NCBI GenBank assembly: GCA_937898155.1
Contig: CALEJO010000005.1
Span: 1 to 18,827 of the forward strand
Reading direction: 5' to 3'
DNA length: 18,827 nt
Source of the DNA: an uncultured Clostridia bacterium
Lineage (GTDB): Bacteria; Bacillota; Clostridia; Oscillospirales; CAG-272
Shown: piece by piece, positions 1 through 7,697 of the stretch
How positions within the stretch are numbered: position 1 is the stretch's first letter
Layout of the letters: each line of letters starts with the position of its first letter
Made by a program: the position numbers and the translations under genes
The notes under the pieces: generated by a model
Told to the model about the DNA's origin: nothing
Databases searched by the model: none
What the model saw: only the letters and a program-made list of their open reading frames with translations

Positions 1-2
1 GG

Positions 3-644
3 AGCTTGCGGCGGGAAAACGCCTATCTGCGTCATCGGGCGGCGACGCTCGGAGACCGCGCGACGGCGGGAAACGGGGACGCGACCTTGCTTGCGCGGCA
101 GAACGCGACACTCGCGGGCGCACGCTCGCTTGGGGACTATCTGATGCTTTCTCTGCGGATGCGACGCGCATTTCGCTTCTACGATCGCACGTCGTTTGCC
201 GTGCGGCAGGTCTTCTTTTTCTCGAAGCTGTGGCGTCTTTCGCGACACCTTGTGGGGTGGCTCGGCTTCGGGGTGCAACTGCTTTTCGCTGTCGGGCTTT
301 TCGCCGTCCTGCTACCCGCGATTTTGCTGCTCGGCGCGGCATTTTCGCTTGGCTATCTTTTGACGGCGCGTCGGCAGATCGGGACGCTCACGCGGGAGAT
401 TTCCGGCAAAGAGGTCGTCATTTTCTTCTATCCGGCGTATCCGCCCGTCGGCGCTTACGGCGCGCGGGTGGCGGCGGGATTTCCGCCGGAAACGGTCGTT
501 TTGCTCATCAGCCGATCCCTGCGCGCGTGTGGGTTTTCGGGCATAAAACGGCTTTCGCCGCGTGTCTTTCGCGTGCATATTTTTTCGTATTATCGTTTGC
601 TTCGCTCACTCGGCGCGGCGCGCCGGGTGATGAAATTTACCTGA
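3..644 (+). CDS. Hypothetical membrane protein, 5' end outside window
   Basis: I do not recognise this protein. The frame is open to the left edge of the window, so the true start is probably upstream; the first in-window start is a TTG at position 6 with no visible ribosome binding site. The N-terminal third is basic and Ala/Arg-rich. A strongly hydrophobic stretch at about residues 83-119 (counted from the TTG) could form one or two membrane segments, followed by a short soluble C-terminal region with the pattern VVIFFYPAYPP. The stop lies 15 bases before the addB start, so the two genes are probably co-transcribed. Its place before addB may be conserved, but I cannot infer a function from it. 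I am confident that it is coding because the high-GC third-position pattern matches its neighbours. Confidence 0.55.
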   Translation, partial: SLRRENAYLRHRAATLGDRATAGNGDATLLARQNATLAGARSLGDYLMLSLRMRRAFRFYDRTSFAVRQVFFFSKLWRLSRHLVGWLGFGVQLLFAVGLFAVLLPAILLLGAAFSLGYLLTARRQIGTLTREISGKEVVIFFYPAYPPVGAYGARVAAGFPPETVVLLISRSLRACGFSGIKRLSPRVFRVHIFSYYRLLRSLGAARRVMKFT

Positions 645-659
645 AAGGGGGACGGAACG

Positions 660-2804
660 ATGCTTCATTTTGTTTTCGGACGGTCCGGCGCCGGCAAAAG
701 CGAATGGATGGCGCAACATCTTTCGCGCACGGCACAGACGGGGCACGTCTTTTTGCTCGTCCCCGACAGGGAAGCGGTCGGCGCGGAAAGCCGTGTCTCC
801 GAACTTTCCGGCGCGGGCAACGTGGACGTCGTCACGTTCCGTCGCCTTTGCAACTACGTGTTTCGCCGCTACGGCGGGCTTTGCACCGAATATATCGAGC
901 CGGGCGCGAAGAAGCTGATCATGCGCAACGTGCTCCGTGCGCTCGCGCCGACGCTCCACGCTTACGGCAATCTTGCCGGGCAGAGCCGCGGCATCGCGGA
1001 GGCGCTTTGCGCGGCGCGCACCGAATGTTATCAGAATAAGATCACGCCTGCCGCGCTGACGCACGCGGCGGAGTCGCTCGACGAGACCGATCCGCTCCGC
1101 GAAAAGGTCTCCGATCTCGGTTTGCTTTTCGCCGCGTTCGACGCGGAGGTGGCGACGCGCTTTGCCGATCCCGACGGGATGCTCGGGCGGGCGGCAGAAG
1201 CCCTCGCGGGCGGTGAATTTTTCCACGGCACGACCGTTTACATCGACTCGTTTCTCTCGTTCTCCGCACAACAGTATGACATTTTGCGCGAAATCCTGCT
1301 CGGCGCGAACGAGGTTTATCTCTCGCTTGCGTTTCTGCCCGACGAGGACGCGGATGCCTCCTCGGTCTATTGCCTCAAAGATACCGAACGGCGGATCCGC
1401 CGCCTCGCCGAACGCGCGGGCATTCCGTGTGGGGAAGCGGTCTCTTTGCGGCAGGAAACGCGCTATCAAAATGACGAACTCGCCTATCTCGCCGCGCAGA
1501 TCGCGGGGACGGAGGGCGTCCGACCGGCTTGGGACGGCGTGCCGCAGTCGGTCTCGCTTCTGCGCGCGGCAAACCTGTTCGCCGAAGCCGAGGCGGTCGC
1601 CACGGACATCTGCCGCCGGGTGCGCGAGGGCGCGCGGTATCGCGACATCGCGGTGATCGTGCGCGACGTGTCCCGCGCCGAGGGCGTGACGGACGCGGTC
1701 TTCCGCAAATACGGCATTCCGACCTTTCTTTCCGCAAAAAAAGAGATCCGCGAAAAACCGCTGATCCGCTATCTGTTCTCGATGATCTCCGTCTGCGAAC
1801 GCGGCTTCCGCGCGGAAGACGTGATCGCACTGATGAAAACGGGAATGTCGGACCTTTCGCCGGACGAATGTGATCTCTTTGAAAATTATATGATCAAATG
1901 GAAGCTCCGCGGGCGTCGTTTTACCGACGATACGCCGTGGACGATGAACCCGCGCGGATACGAGCCGCTGACGGCGGCGGATGCCGCGACGCTCGAGTAC
2001 ATGATCACGATGTTCAATTGCAAGGCGGGTGCGTTCGACTTCGACGACATCCGCATGACGCTTCTCAAGCCGGGCGATCGCGTGCCGGGTGCGCCGAAGC
2101 CCGCCGCTCGTTCAGTTTTCGGGCGCATTCCGTGCGGCGAAGACCGTGCGGGAAAAGGCGACGGTGCTTTACGACGCGCTGACAGAGCGGGAGATTCCGC
2201 AAAAACTGCACGAATCGGCAAAGGATGCGGCGGCGCGCGGCGACGAGGCAGGCGCTTCGGAAACCGTGCAACTTTGGAACGTCTTTTGCGGCGCGCTCGA
2301 TCAGCTCGTTTCGGCGTCAGGCGACACCGAGGCGGACGTGCCGGAGTTTTCCGGACTTCTTTCGATGATCCTCGCGGACACGAGCATCGGCAAGATCCCG
2401 ACCTCGATCGACGAGGTGACGATCGCGGAGGCGTCCGAAAAGTTTGCCGGAACGCCGCGCTTTGTTTATCTGCTCGGCGCGAACGAGGGCGTTTTCCCGA
2501 GGCGGACGGAGGGAAGCGGCTTTTTCTCCGAGCAGGAGAAGGGACAGCTCGCCGCGGCGGGCATCGAGATCACGAATCGGCGCGACCGCGCGATCTCCGA
2601 GGAACTGTTTTATTTCGATCGGGCGTGTGCGCTTCCGTCGGAGGCGCTGACCGTCTGCTATACGCATTACGACCTTTCGGGCACCGAATTGCGGCCGTCG
2701 ATCGGCGTGAAGCGGCTCCGCTCGCTCTTTTCCGCATTGACCGAACGGGACTACGAATCGGCGGCACCAGCGGAGCTGATCGAAAGCCGCACCGCGTCCT
2801 TTGA
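660..2804 (+). CDS. addB: ATP-dependent helicase/deoxyribonuclease subunit B, N-terminal part (frameshifted gene)
   Basis: This is the first half of AddB, a subunit of the AddAB helicase-nuclease that processes double-strand breaks for RecA recombination in the cytoplasm of Bacillota. The protein opens with the Walker A motif GRSGAGKS (residues 7-14) in the context MLHFVFGRSGAGKS, typical of AddB. AAAGGGGG lies about 10 bases upstream of the ATG. Homologous reading ends at about residue 480 (position 2099). Beyond that, the frame runs on to a stop at 2804 with low-complexity Arg/Gly-rich sequence, a shadow of the real frame. The continuation of the protein is in the +1 frame (see 2089-3975). 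Joining the frames at about 2100 gives about 1104 residues, close to the usual 1100-1170. No addA is found next to it. Confidence 0.85.
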   Translation: MLHFVFGRSGAGKSEWMAQHLSRTAQTGHVFLLVPDREAVGAESRVSELSGAGNVDVVTFRRLCNYVFRRYGGLCTEYIEPGAKKLIMRNVLRALAPTLHAYGNLAGQSRGIAEALCAARTECYQNKITPAALTHAAESLDETDPLREKVSDLGLLFAAFDAEVATRFADPDGMLGRAAEALAGGEFFHGTTVYIDSFLSFSAQQYDILREILLGANEVYLSLAFLPDEDADASSVYCLKDTERRIRRLAERAGIPCGEAVSLRQETRYQNDELAYLAAQIAGTEGVRPAWDGVPQSVSLLRAANLFAEAEAVATDICRRVREGARYRDIAVIVRDVSRAEGVTDAVFRKYGIPTFLSAKKEIREKPLIRYLFSMISVCERGFRAEDVIALMKTGMSDLSPDECDLFENYMIKWKLRGRRFTDDTPWTMNPRGYEPLTAADAATLEYMITMFNCKAGAFDFDDIRMTLLKPGDRVPGAPKPAARSVFGRIPCGEDRAGKGDGALRRADRAGDSAKTARIGKGCGGARRRGRRFGNRATLERLLRRARSARFGVRRHRGGRAGVFRTSFDDPRGHEHRQDPDLDRRGDDRGGVRKVCRNAALCLSARRERGRFPEADGGKRLFLRAGEGTARRGGHRDHESARPRDLRGTVLFRSGVCASVGGADRLLYALRPFGHRIAAVDRREAAPLALFRIDRTGLRIGGTSGADRKPHRVL

Positions 2805-3975
2805 TTACGTCGGTCAATTTTCGGGAGAGCTCGGCGACGCGCTCTGCCGCTATTATGAGGCGGACGCTTCGTTCGCGGAGAAGATGAAGTATCGCGAAAC
2901 GCCGCTTTCCGCGTCGGCGGATACGCTGACGCCCGAGGAGGCGGCGACGATCTTCGGGACGAGACTGCGGACGAGCTATTCCGCGCTCGAAACCTACATA
3001 GAATGTCATTTCGCTTATTTTTGCAAATACGAGCTGAACTTGCAGGATCGCGATCCCGCGCAGTTCGGCGCGAAGGATATCGGCAATTTCACGCACGAGG
3101 TGCTGGAAAAGACGGTCCGCTGGCTCGTTTCGGAGAAAGAACAGGCGCAGGACGACGAGGCGCTTCGGATGCAGATCCGCGAAAGCGCGGTTTCGTTCAT
3201 CGAAAATTGCTTCCGGACGGATTACGCGAGCGTGACGCCGCGGATGCGGCATCTCTGCGACGGACTTTGCCGCTCGGCGGAGGCATTTGCCAAGCAGATG
3301 CGCGAGGAATTCGCCGTTTCGGCGTTCGTGCCGCGCGATTTTGAGCTGACGGTCGGCGCGGGCGGCGAGGTTTCGCCGATGACGCTTTCCGGCGAACACA
3401 CGGAGGTGGCGCTTCGCGGCAAAATCGACCGCGTGGACGTCTACGAGGACGCCGACGGGAAGCTCTATTTCCGCATCATCGACTATAAAACGGGCTCGAA
3501 AACGTTCGACCGCGACAAGCTCGACCTCGGGCTCGACCTGCAAATGCCGCTCTATCTGTTCTCGATCAAAGAAAACGGCGCCGCGCGCTACGGAAAAGAA
3601 TGCTTGCCGGCGGGCGTGCTGTATCGGCAGGTCCGTCCCGTGCAGGAGACGGCGACGTTCGGCGAACTGTCGCCCGAGCGGAAAAAGGAGGCGTGCCCCG
3701 TCAGCGGATTGCTCCTTGACGACAAGGGCGTGCTCTCCGCCATGGATCCCGAACGAAAAGGGAAATACATCCCCGCGTCGTCGAAGGACCTGCTCGACGC
3801 CGCCGGATTTGACGCGCTGGAACGGCAGATCAAAGAGACGGTTCTTCACTTCGCCGACGAGATGAAATCCGGTGCGGCACAGGCGAAACCGCTCGCCCGC
3901 GGGCAGGAGAGCCCTTGCAATTTCTGCAAGATGCGCGCCGTCTGCCGCAACGCGAATGTCAAAAGGATAAAATAA
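2089..3975 (+). CDS. addB: ATP-dependent helicase/deoxyribonuclease subunit B, C-terminal nuclease part (frameshifted gene)
   Basis: This is the second half of AddB. It carries the helicase-like remainder and the C-terminal PD-(D/E)XK nuclease with its iron-sulfur staple. Visible nuclease motifs are GKIDRVD, IDYKTG (Asp941, Lys943 in the joined protein) and LQMPLYLF. The four cluster cysteines are Cys782 (in IECHFAYFC) and Cys1086, Cys1089 and Cys1095 (CNFCKMRAVC), the CX2CX5C layout of AddB. The GTG at 2089 is only the first possible start in this frame and has no ribosome binding site; the sequence from PPLVQFSGAFRAAK onwards is the direct continuation of the upstream frame. If the frameshift is real, this half would not be made efficiently and the gene would be inactive. 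If it is an assembly error, the enzyme is intact. Confidence 0.85.
   Translation: MRRSPPLVQFSGAFRAAKTVREKATVLYDALTEREIPQKLHESAKDAAARGDEAGASETVQLWNVFCGALDQLVSASGDTEADVPEFSGLLSMILADTSIGKIPTSIDEVTIAEASEKFAGTPRFVYLLGANEGVFPRRTEGSGFFSEQEKGQLAAAGIEITNRRDRAISEELFYFDRACALPSEALTVCYTHYDLSGTELRPSIGVKRLRSLFSALTERDYESAAPAELIESRTASFDYVGQFSGELGDALCRYYEADASFAEKMKYRETPLSASADTLTPEEAATIFGTRLRTSYSALETYIECHFAYFCKYELNLQDRDPAQFGAKDIGNFTHEVLEKTVRWLVSEKEQAQDDEALRMQIRESAVSFIENCFRTDYASVTPRMRHLCDGLCRSAEAFAKQMREEFAVSAFVPRDFELTVGAGGEVSPMTLSGEHTEVALRGKIDRVDVYEDADGKLYFRIIDYKTGSKTFDRDKLDLGLDLQMPLYLFSIKENGAARYGKECLPAGVLYRQVRPVQETATFGELSPERKKEACPVSGLLLDDKGVLSAMDPERKGKYIPASSKDLLDAAGFDALERQIKETVLHFADEMKSGAAQAKPLARGQESPCNFCKMRAVCRNANVKRIK
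2096..2104 (+). other. Frameshift point in addB
   Basis: Around AAGCCCGCCG the AddB reading moves from the frame of the 660 start to the next frame. Skipping one base (one C of the CCC at 2100-2102) joins GAPK to PPLVQFSGAF and restores a continuous AddB sequence. There is no stop codon near the site in the first frame, nor any Shine-Dalgarno-like stimulator that would suggest programmed +1 shifting. A single extra base, from mutation or consensus error, is the simplest reading. Confidence 0.75.
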
Positions 3976-4060
3976 AAAAGCAAGACAATCGCTTGCCTTT
4001 CTCGAAATTACACAAAAGAATAAAACATCATATACACTTGAATAAAACGGAGGAATGACC

Positions 4061-5902
4061 TTGAAAATACCGGAGAGAGTTTTGCGGAGCGTGGAGAAGC
4101 CCGCACGTTATACGGGAGGGGAATTCGGACAGATTCTGAAAGACAAAAACGCGGTGGACGTCCGCTTTGCGTTTTGCTTTCCCGACACCTATGAGATCGG
4201 AATGTCGAATCTCGGCATCCGTATTTTATACGACGTGCTGAATCGCCGTGAGGACACCTGGTGCGAGCGCGTTTACGCGCCGTGGGTGGACATGGAGGCG
4301 GCGATGCGGCGCGAGAAAATTCCGCTTTGGGCGCACGAAAGCGGCGATCCGATCCGCGAATTCGACATCGTGGCGTTCTCGCTCCAATACGAGCTTTGCT
4401 TCACGAATGTGCTGAATATGCTCGACCTCGCGGGCATTCCGATGCTCGCGTCCGAGCGCGACGACGGTGATCCCGTCGTGATGGGCGGCGGTCCCTGCAC
4501 CTATAATTCCGAGCCGATCGCGGATTTCTTTGATCTCATGATCGTCGGCGAGGGCGAGGAAGTGATCGGCGAGCTCGTCGATCTCTATCGCGCGCACAAA
4601 AAAGCGGGCTTTTCGCGGCAGGCGTATTTACGCGCAGCGGCGAAGATTGAGGGCGTCTACGTGCCGTCGTTTTACGAAACGACCTATCACGAGGACGGCA
4701 CGATCGCCGTGGTGACGCCGCGCTACGACGATATCCCGAAAAAAATCCGCAAGCGCATCGTGAAAGACCTCGACAAGGCGCCGTTCCCGAAGACGCTCGT
4801 CATGCCGTTTATTCAGACGGTGCAAGACAAAATCACGCTTGAAGTCTATCGCGGATGTATCCGCGGATGCCGCTTCTGCCAGGCGGGAACGACGTGGCGC
4901 CCCGTGCGCGAAAAATCGCCCGAGGTGCTGTGCGAGCAGGCGAAAGCGCTCGCCGACGCGACCGGCTACGACGAAATGACGCTTTCTTCGCTCAGCATCA
5001 GCGACTATACCTGCATCGACAAGTTGACGGACGAGCTTCTCAAATGGACGGACGACCGCAAGATCTCGCTGTCGCTGCCGTCGCTTCGCGTGGACAGCTT
5101 CACGAAAGAGCTGATGGAGAAAATCTCGACCGTCCGCACGGGCTCGCTGACGTTTGCACCCGAGGCGGGCACGCAACGCCTGCGTGACGTGATCAATAAG
5201 AATGTGCGCAAGGAGGACCTGCTTCGTGCGTGCCGCGTCGCGTTCGAGGGCGGAAAATATCAAGTCAAGCTCTACTTTATGCAGGGGCTTCCGACGGAGA
5301 CGAACGAGGACCTCGACGGCATCGTCGATCTTTGCGCGAGCGTGATCGAGGAATTCTTCCACACGCCGAACCGCCCGAAAAAATCGCCGGGCGTGACGAT
5401 CTCGGCGGCGTGCTTCATCCCGAAGCCGTTCACGCCGTTCCAATGGGAAGCGCAATGCACGATGGAGGGCTTTCAGGAAAAGCAACGCTATCTACTCGGC
5501 AAGCTCTCCGACCGCCGCATCAAATACAATTACCACGACGCGGGCGTCAGCCGCATCGAGGCGGTCTTCGCGCGCGGCGACCGCAAGCTGAACGCGGCGC
5601 TTCTCGAAGCACATCGCCGCGGACTGCGCTTTGACGGTTGGGATGAACAATTTGACTATAACAAATGGATGGAAGTTTTCGACGCGGTGGGGATCGACCC
5701 CGCCCGCTACGCGAATCGCGCGTTCGGCGAAGACGAAGTTTTGCCGTGGGATATCATCGACATCGGCGTGACAAAGGAGTTTTTACTCCGCGAACGCCAT
5801 CGCGCCTACGAGGCGAAAACGACGCAAAACTGCCGTGAGCATTGCAACGGCTGTGGCGCCAATCAGTTGGGAGGGGAACGCTCATGCTGTCCGAACCGTT
5901 AA
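4061..5902 (+). CDS. B12-binding domain/radical SAM protein, TIGR03960 family
   Basis: The predicted cytoplasmic protein has about 613 residues. An N-terminal B12-binding-like domain (roughly residues 20-210, including MSNLGIRILYDVL and a GGGP turn) is followed by a radical SAM core. The CX3CX2C cluster motif is CIRGCRFC (Cys266, Cys270, Cys273), and the protein ends with a Cys-rich tail containing CNGCGAN. The start is chosen as TTG 4061: the ribosome binding site GGAGG at 4049-4053 directly abuts the ATG at 4055, leaving no spacer, whereas TTG 4061 is spaced 7 bases away. The family is widespread in Clostridia next to, or fused with, the TIGR03936 protein that follows here, and its reaction is not established. 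The upstream gap 3976-4054 is AT-rich and probably holds the promoter, but I see no convincing -35 box. Confidence 0.9.
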   Translation: MKIPERVLRSVEKPARYTGGEFGQILKDKNAVDVRFAFCFPDTYEIGMSNLGIRILYDVLNRREDTWCERVYAPWVDMEAAMRREKIPLWAHESGDPIREFDIVAFSLQYELCFTNVLNMLDLAGIPMLASERDDGDPVVMGGGPCTYNSEPIADFFDLMIVGEGEEVIGELVDLYRAHKKAGFSRQAYLRAAAKIEGVYVPSFYETTYHEDGTIAVVTPRYDDIPKKIRKRIVKDLDKAPFPKTLVMPFIQTVQDKITLEVYRGCIRGCRFCQAGTTWRPVREKSPEVLCEQAKALADATGYDEMTLSSLSISDYTCIDKLTDELLKWTDDRKISLSLPSLRVDSFTKELMEKISTVRTGSLTFAPEAGTQRLRDVINKNVRKEDLLRACRVAFEGGKYQVKLYFMQGLPTETNEDLDGIVDLCASVIEEFFHTPNRPKKSPGVTISAACFIPKPFTPFQWEAQCTMEGFQEKQRYLLGKLSDRRIKYNYHDAGVSRIEAVFARGDRKLNAALLEAHRRGLRFDGWDEQFDYNKWMEVFDAVGIDPARYANRAFGEDEVLPWDIIDIGVTKEFLLRERHRAYEAKTTQNCREHCNGCGANQLGGERSCCPNR

Positions 5903-6555
5903 AAATCAGAGTCCGTTTCTCGAAAACGGGAAGTCTCAAATTCATCTCGCATCTCGATCTCAACCGCACGGTCAAGTCGGCGTTTTTGCGCTCCGGTTTG
6001 CCGATCTGGTGGACGCAGGGATTCAATCCGCATCCGAAAACGGTTTTTTCTCTGCCGCTCTCCGTCGGCACGGCGAGCTTATGCGAATTCATGGACCTGC
6101 GCATCACCGAGGAGGTGGCGGGAGAGGAAATCTGCCGCAAGCTGAACGAGGCGTTTCCCGCCGGCTTGCGCGTGCTCGACGCTTATGAGCCGCAGACGAA
6201 ATTCGATGAGATCAAATGGGCGGATTACGAAATTTGCCTGCAAATCGCCGATCCCGAGGGAGCCGTCTCGCGCGTGCGCGGGGCGCTGACGGGAGAGATG
6301 CCCGTCGAGAAAACGGGCAAAGCGGGGACCTATACGATCGACATCGCGCCGCTGACCAAGGTGCGCGACGTCTTCGTGCGCGACGGGGAACTTGTGCTTC
6401 TTTTGACGCTGTCGTGCGACGAAATGGCGTTCGTCAATCCGCGGCTCGTGCTCGATGTGCTGGAAGCGCGGACGGGACTTCCGGCGGAGACGGACGATTA
6501 CGCCGTCTGCCGCACCGAGGTCTATCTCGCCGACGGCAAAACGTGTTTCCGATAA
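5884..6555 (+). CDS. TIGR03936/DUF2344 radical SAM-associated protein
   Basis: The protein has about 223 residues and belongs to the DUF2344 family, recognisable from the N-terminal RVRFSKTGSLKFISHLD, then WWTQGFNPHPK and the segment SLPLSVGTASLCEFMD. It starts at ATG 5884, 10 bases after a GGGAGGGG sequence and inside the last 19 bases of the preceding radical SAM gene, so the two are translationally coupled. In some bacteria the two are one fused polypeptide, which suggests that they act together. The biochemical role is unknown. An in-frame ATG at 5842 exists but lacks a good ribosome binding site and would deepen the overlap. The stop is followed by a palindrome that may act as its terminator. 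Confidence 0.88.
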   Translation: MLSEPLKIRVRFSKTGSLKFISHLDLNRTVKSAFLRSGLPIWWTQGFNPHPKTVFSLPLSVGTASLCEFMDLRITEEVAGEEICRKLNEAFPAGLRVLDAYEPQTKFDEIKWADYEICLQIADPEGAVSRVRGALTGEMPVEKTGKAGTYTIDIAPLTKVRDVFVRDGELVLLLTLSCDEMAFVNPRLVLDVLEARTGLPAETDDYAVCRTEVYLADGKTCFR

Positions 6556-6574
6556 TTTCATCAAAAAAGAACGG

Positions 6575-6596
6575 AGCTGTTGCATTTGCAACAGCT
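6575..6596 (+). repeat. Perfect palindrome (operator or terminator)
   Basis: AGCTGTTGC and GCAACAGCT form perfect 9-base arms around a 4-base ATTT centre. A-rich sequence lies on its left and TTTGTGTT on its right. It sits 19 bases after the stop of the DUF2344 gene and overlaps the -35 box of the next promoter. It could therefore end the upstream transcript, serve as a repressor site, or both. The trailing T run is too short for a strong terminator. Confidence 0.6.
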
Positions 6597-6608
6597 TTGT
6601 GTTATTAT
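6580..6608 (+). promoter_or_regulatory. Sigma-A-type promoter for yerC-SDR-flavoprotein operon
   Basis: TTGCAT (6580-6585) and TATTAT (6603-6608) are separated by 17 bases, giving 4 to 5 matches to consensus in each box. The predicted start near 6615 leaves a leader of about 30 bases before the yerC ATG, with a GAGGAG ribosome binding site at 6633-6638. The -35 box is within the palindrome 6575-6596. Confidence 0.6.
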
Positions 6609-6644
6609 GATAGTGTAGTAAAAAGCGAAAGCGAGGAGTCTGAC

Positions 6645-6932
6645 ATGGCGAAGGGAAAAGAAGACGAAAAACAAGCGTTTTTATTTGAGGGCATCCTCAA
6701 ACTGAAAACTGTGGAGGAATGCCGCGACTTTTTCGGCGATCTCTGCACGAAGACCGAACTGCGCGAGATGTCCAAGCGCCTTTGGGCGGCGAAGCTGATC
6801 TCCGAGGGGGAAAAATACGCGGACATCGTTGAAACGACGGGGCTCAGCACCGCGACGATCACGCGCGTCAACGGCTGTCTGCGCGACGGCAACGACGGCT
6901 ACGTGACCGTGCTGGAACGCATGAAATCCTGA
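6645..6932 (+). CDS. yerC: YerC/YecD family TrpR-related DNA-binding protein
   Basis: This small protein of 95 residues is homologous to the Trp-repressor superfamily. The region ELREMSKRLWAAKLISEGEKYADIV resembles the TrpR helices, and the helix-turn-helix follows at DIVETTGLSTATITRVNGCL. The usual family length is about 100 residues. The ATG is placed by GAGGAG 6 bases upstream; earlier in-frame codons to the left lie inside the previous gene. It heads an operon with a short-chain dehydrogenase 16 bases downstream. No ligand is known for most family members. Its position next to the palindrome at 6575-6596 makes self-regulation possible, which is inference. Confidence 0.88.
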   Translation: MAKGKEDEKQAFLFEGILKLKTVEECRDFFGDLCTKTELREMSKRLWAAKLISEGEKYADIVETTGLSTATITRVNGCLRDGNDGYVTVLERMKS

Positions 6933-6948
6933 ACGGGAGGCGAATCAA

Positions 6949-7695
6949 ATGCAAAAAACGGCAATCGTGACGGGGGCATCGCGCGGCATCGGACGCGCGA
7001 TCGCGCTGCGTTTGGCAAAGGACGGATGGACGGTGATCGCGGCGGCACGCGCGGCGGAATCGGATGTGGGAGAGGCGCTTGGCGCCCTGTCGGCTGGCTC
7101 GTGCTACGTGAGCGCCGATATTTCCTCGGACGCGGACAGACGGCGGCTGATCGACGCGGCGTTCGACCGCTTCGGGCGGCTCGATCTGCTCGTGAATAAC
7201 GCGGGCGTGGCGCCGATCGAGCGGAATGACCTGCTCGAAATGAGCGAAGAGAGCATGGATCGCCTCCTCGACATCAATCTCAAAGGGACCTTTTTCCTCA
7301 CGCAATACGCGGCGAAGAGAATGCTCGCGGCGGGCTGCGGCGACGCGATCGTGAATGTCACGTCGATGTCCGCTTATACGGCGAGCGTCAATCGCGGGGA
7401 ATACTGCATCTCCAAGGCGGGGCTTTCAATGGTGACGACGCTCTTTGCGGCGCGGCTCGCCGAGGCGGGCATTCGCGTTTACGAGGTGCGCCCGGGCATC
7501 ATTCGCACCGATATGACGGCGGGCGTTTCCGCCAAATATGAGGCGCTCATCGCGGACGGGCTTCTGCCGATTTCGCGGATGGGCGAGCCGGAAGACGTGG
7601 CGGCGGCGGTCGCCGCGCTTGCCGCAGGCGCTCTGCCGTATTCGACGGGAGAGGTCATCAACGTGGACGGCGGCTTCCACCTGCGCACCTTATAA
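6949..7695 (+). CDS. Short-chain dehydrogenase/reductase (3-oxoacyl-ACP reductase-like)
   Basis: The protein has 248 residues with the classical SDR layout: nucleotide-binding TGASRGIG (residues 8-15), NNAG (83-86), Asn110, and the catalytic triad Ser139, Tyr152 and Lys156 with the same spacing as FabG. It ends in INVDGGFHL. Length and motifs fit an NAD(P)H-dependent FabG-like enzyme, but no fatty-acid synthesis genes are nearby. A role in reducing a sugar, polyol or other small carbonyl compound is equally possible. GGGAGG lies 8 bases before the ATG. The stop is 2 bases before the start of the flavoprotein gene, so the two enzymes are very likely made together and may act on the same compound. 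Confidence 0.88.
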   Translation: MQKTAIVTGASRGIGRAIALRLAKDGWTVIAAARAAESDVGEALGALSAGSCYVSADISSDADRRRLIDAAFDRFGRLDLLVNNAGVAPIERNDLLEMSEESMDRLLDINLKGTFFLTQYAAKRMLAAGCGDAIVNVTSMSAYTASVNRGEYCISKAGLSMVTTLFAARLAEAGIRVYEVRPGIIRTDMTAGVSAKYEALIADGLLPISRMGEPEDVAAAVAALAAGALPYSTGEVINVDGGFHLRTL

Positions 7696-7697
7696 AC

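Noticed and set aside
2096..2110. Programmed +1 frameshifting in addB
   Set aside because: There is no slow stop or rare codon at the site and no upstream Shine-Dalgarno-like stimulator; AddB is not known to use recoding.
2317..3849. Long minus-strand ORF of 510 codons opposite addB
   Set aside because: Its protein is Arg-rich without motifs, and the + strand here encodes clear AddB nuclease motifs; it is a GC-rich antisense shadow.
3980..3996. Possible terminator after addB (GCAAG/CTTGC, then CTTTCT)
   Set aside because: The stem has only five pairs with a 7-base loop and the T tract is interrupted; too weak to call.
4008..4036. Possible promoter TTACAC-17-TATACA before the radical SAM gene
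   Set aside because: The -35 box matches consensus at only two positions. The AT-rich gap probably contains a promoter, but I cannot place it.
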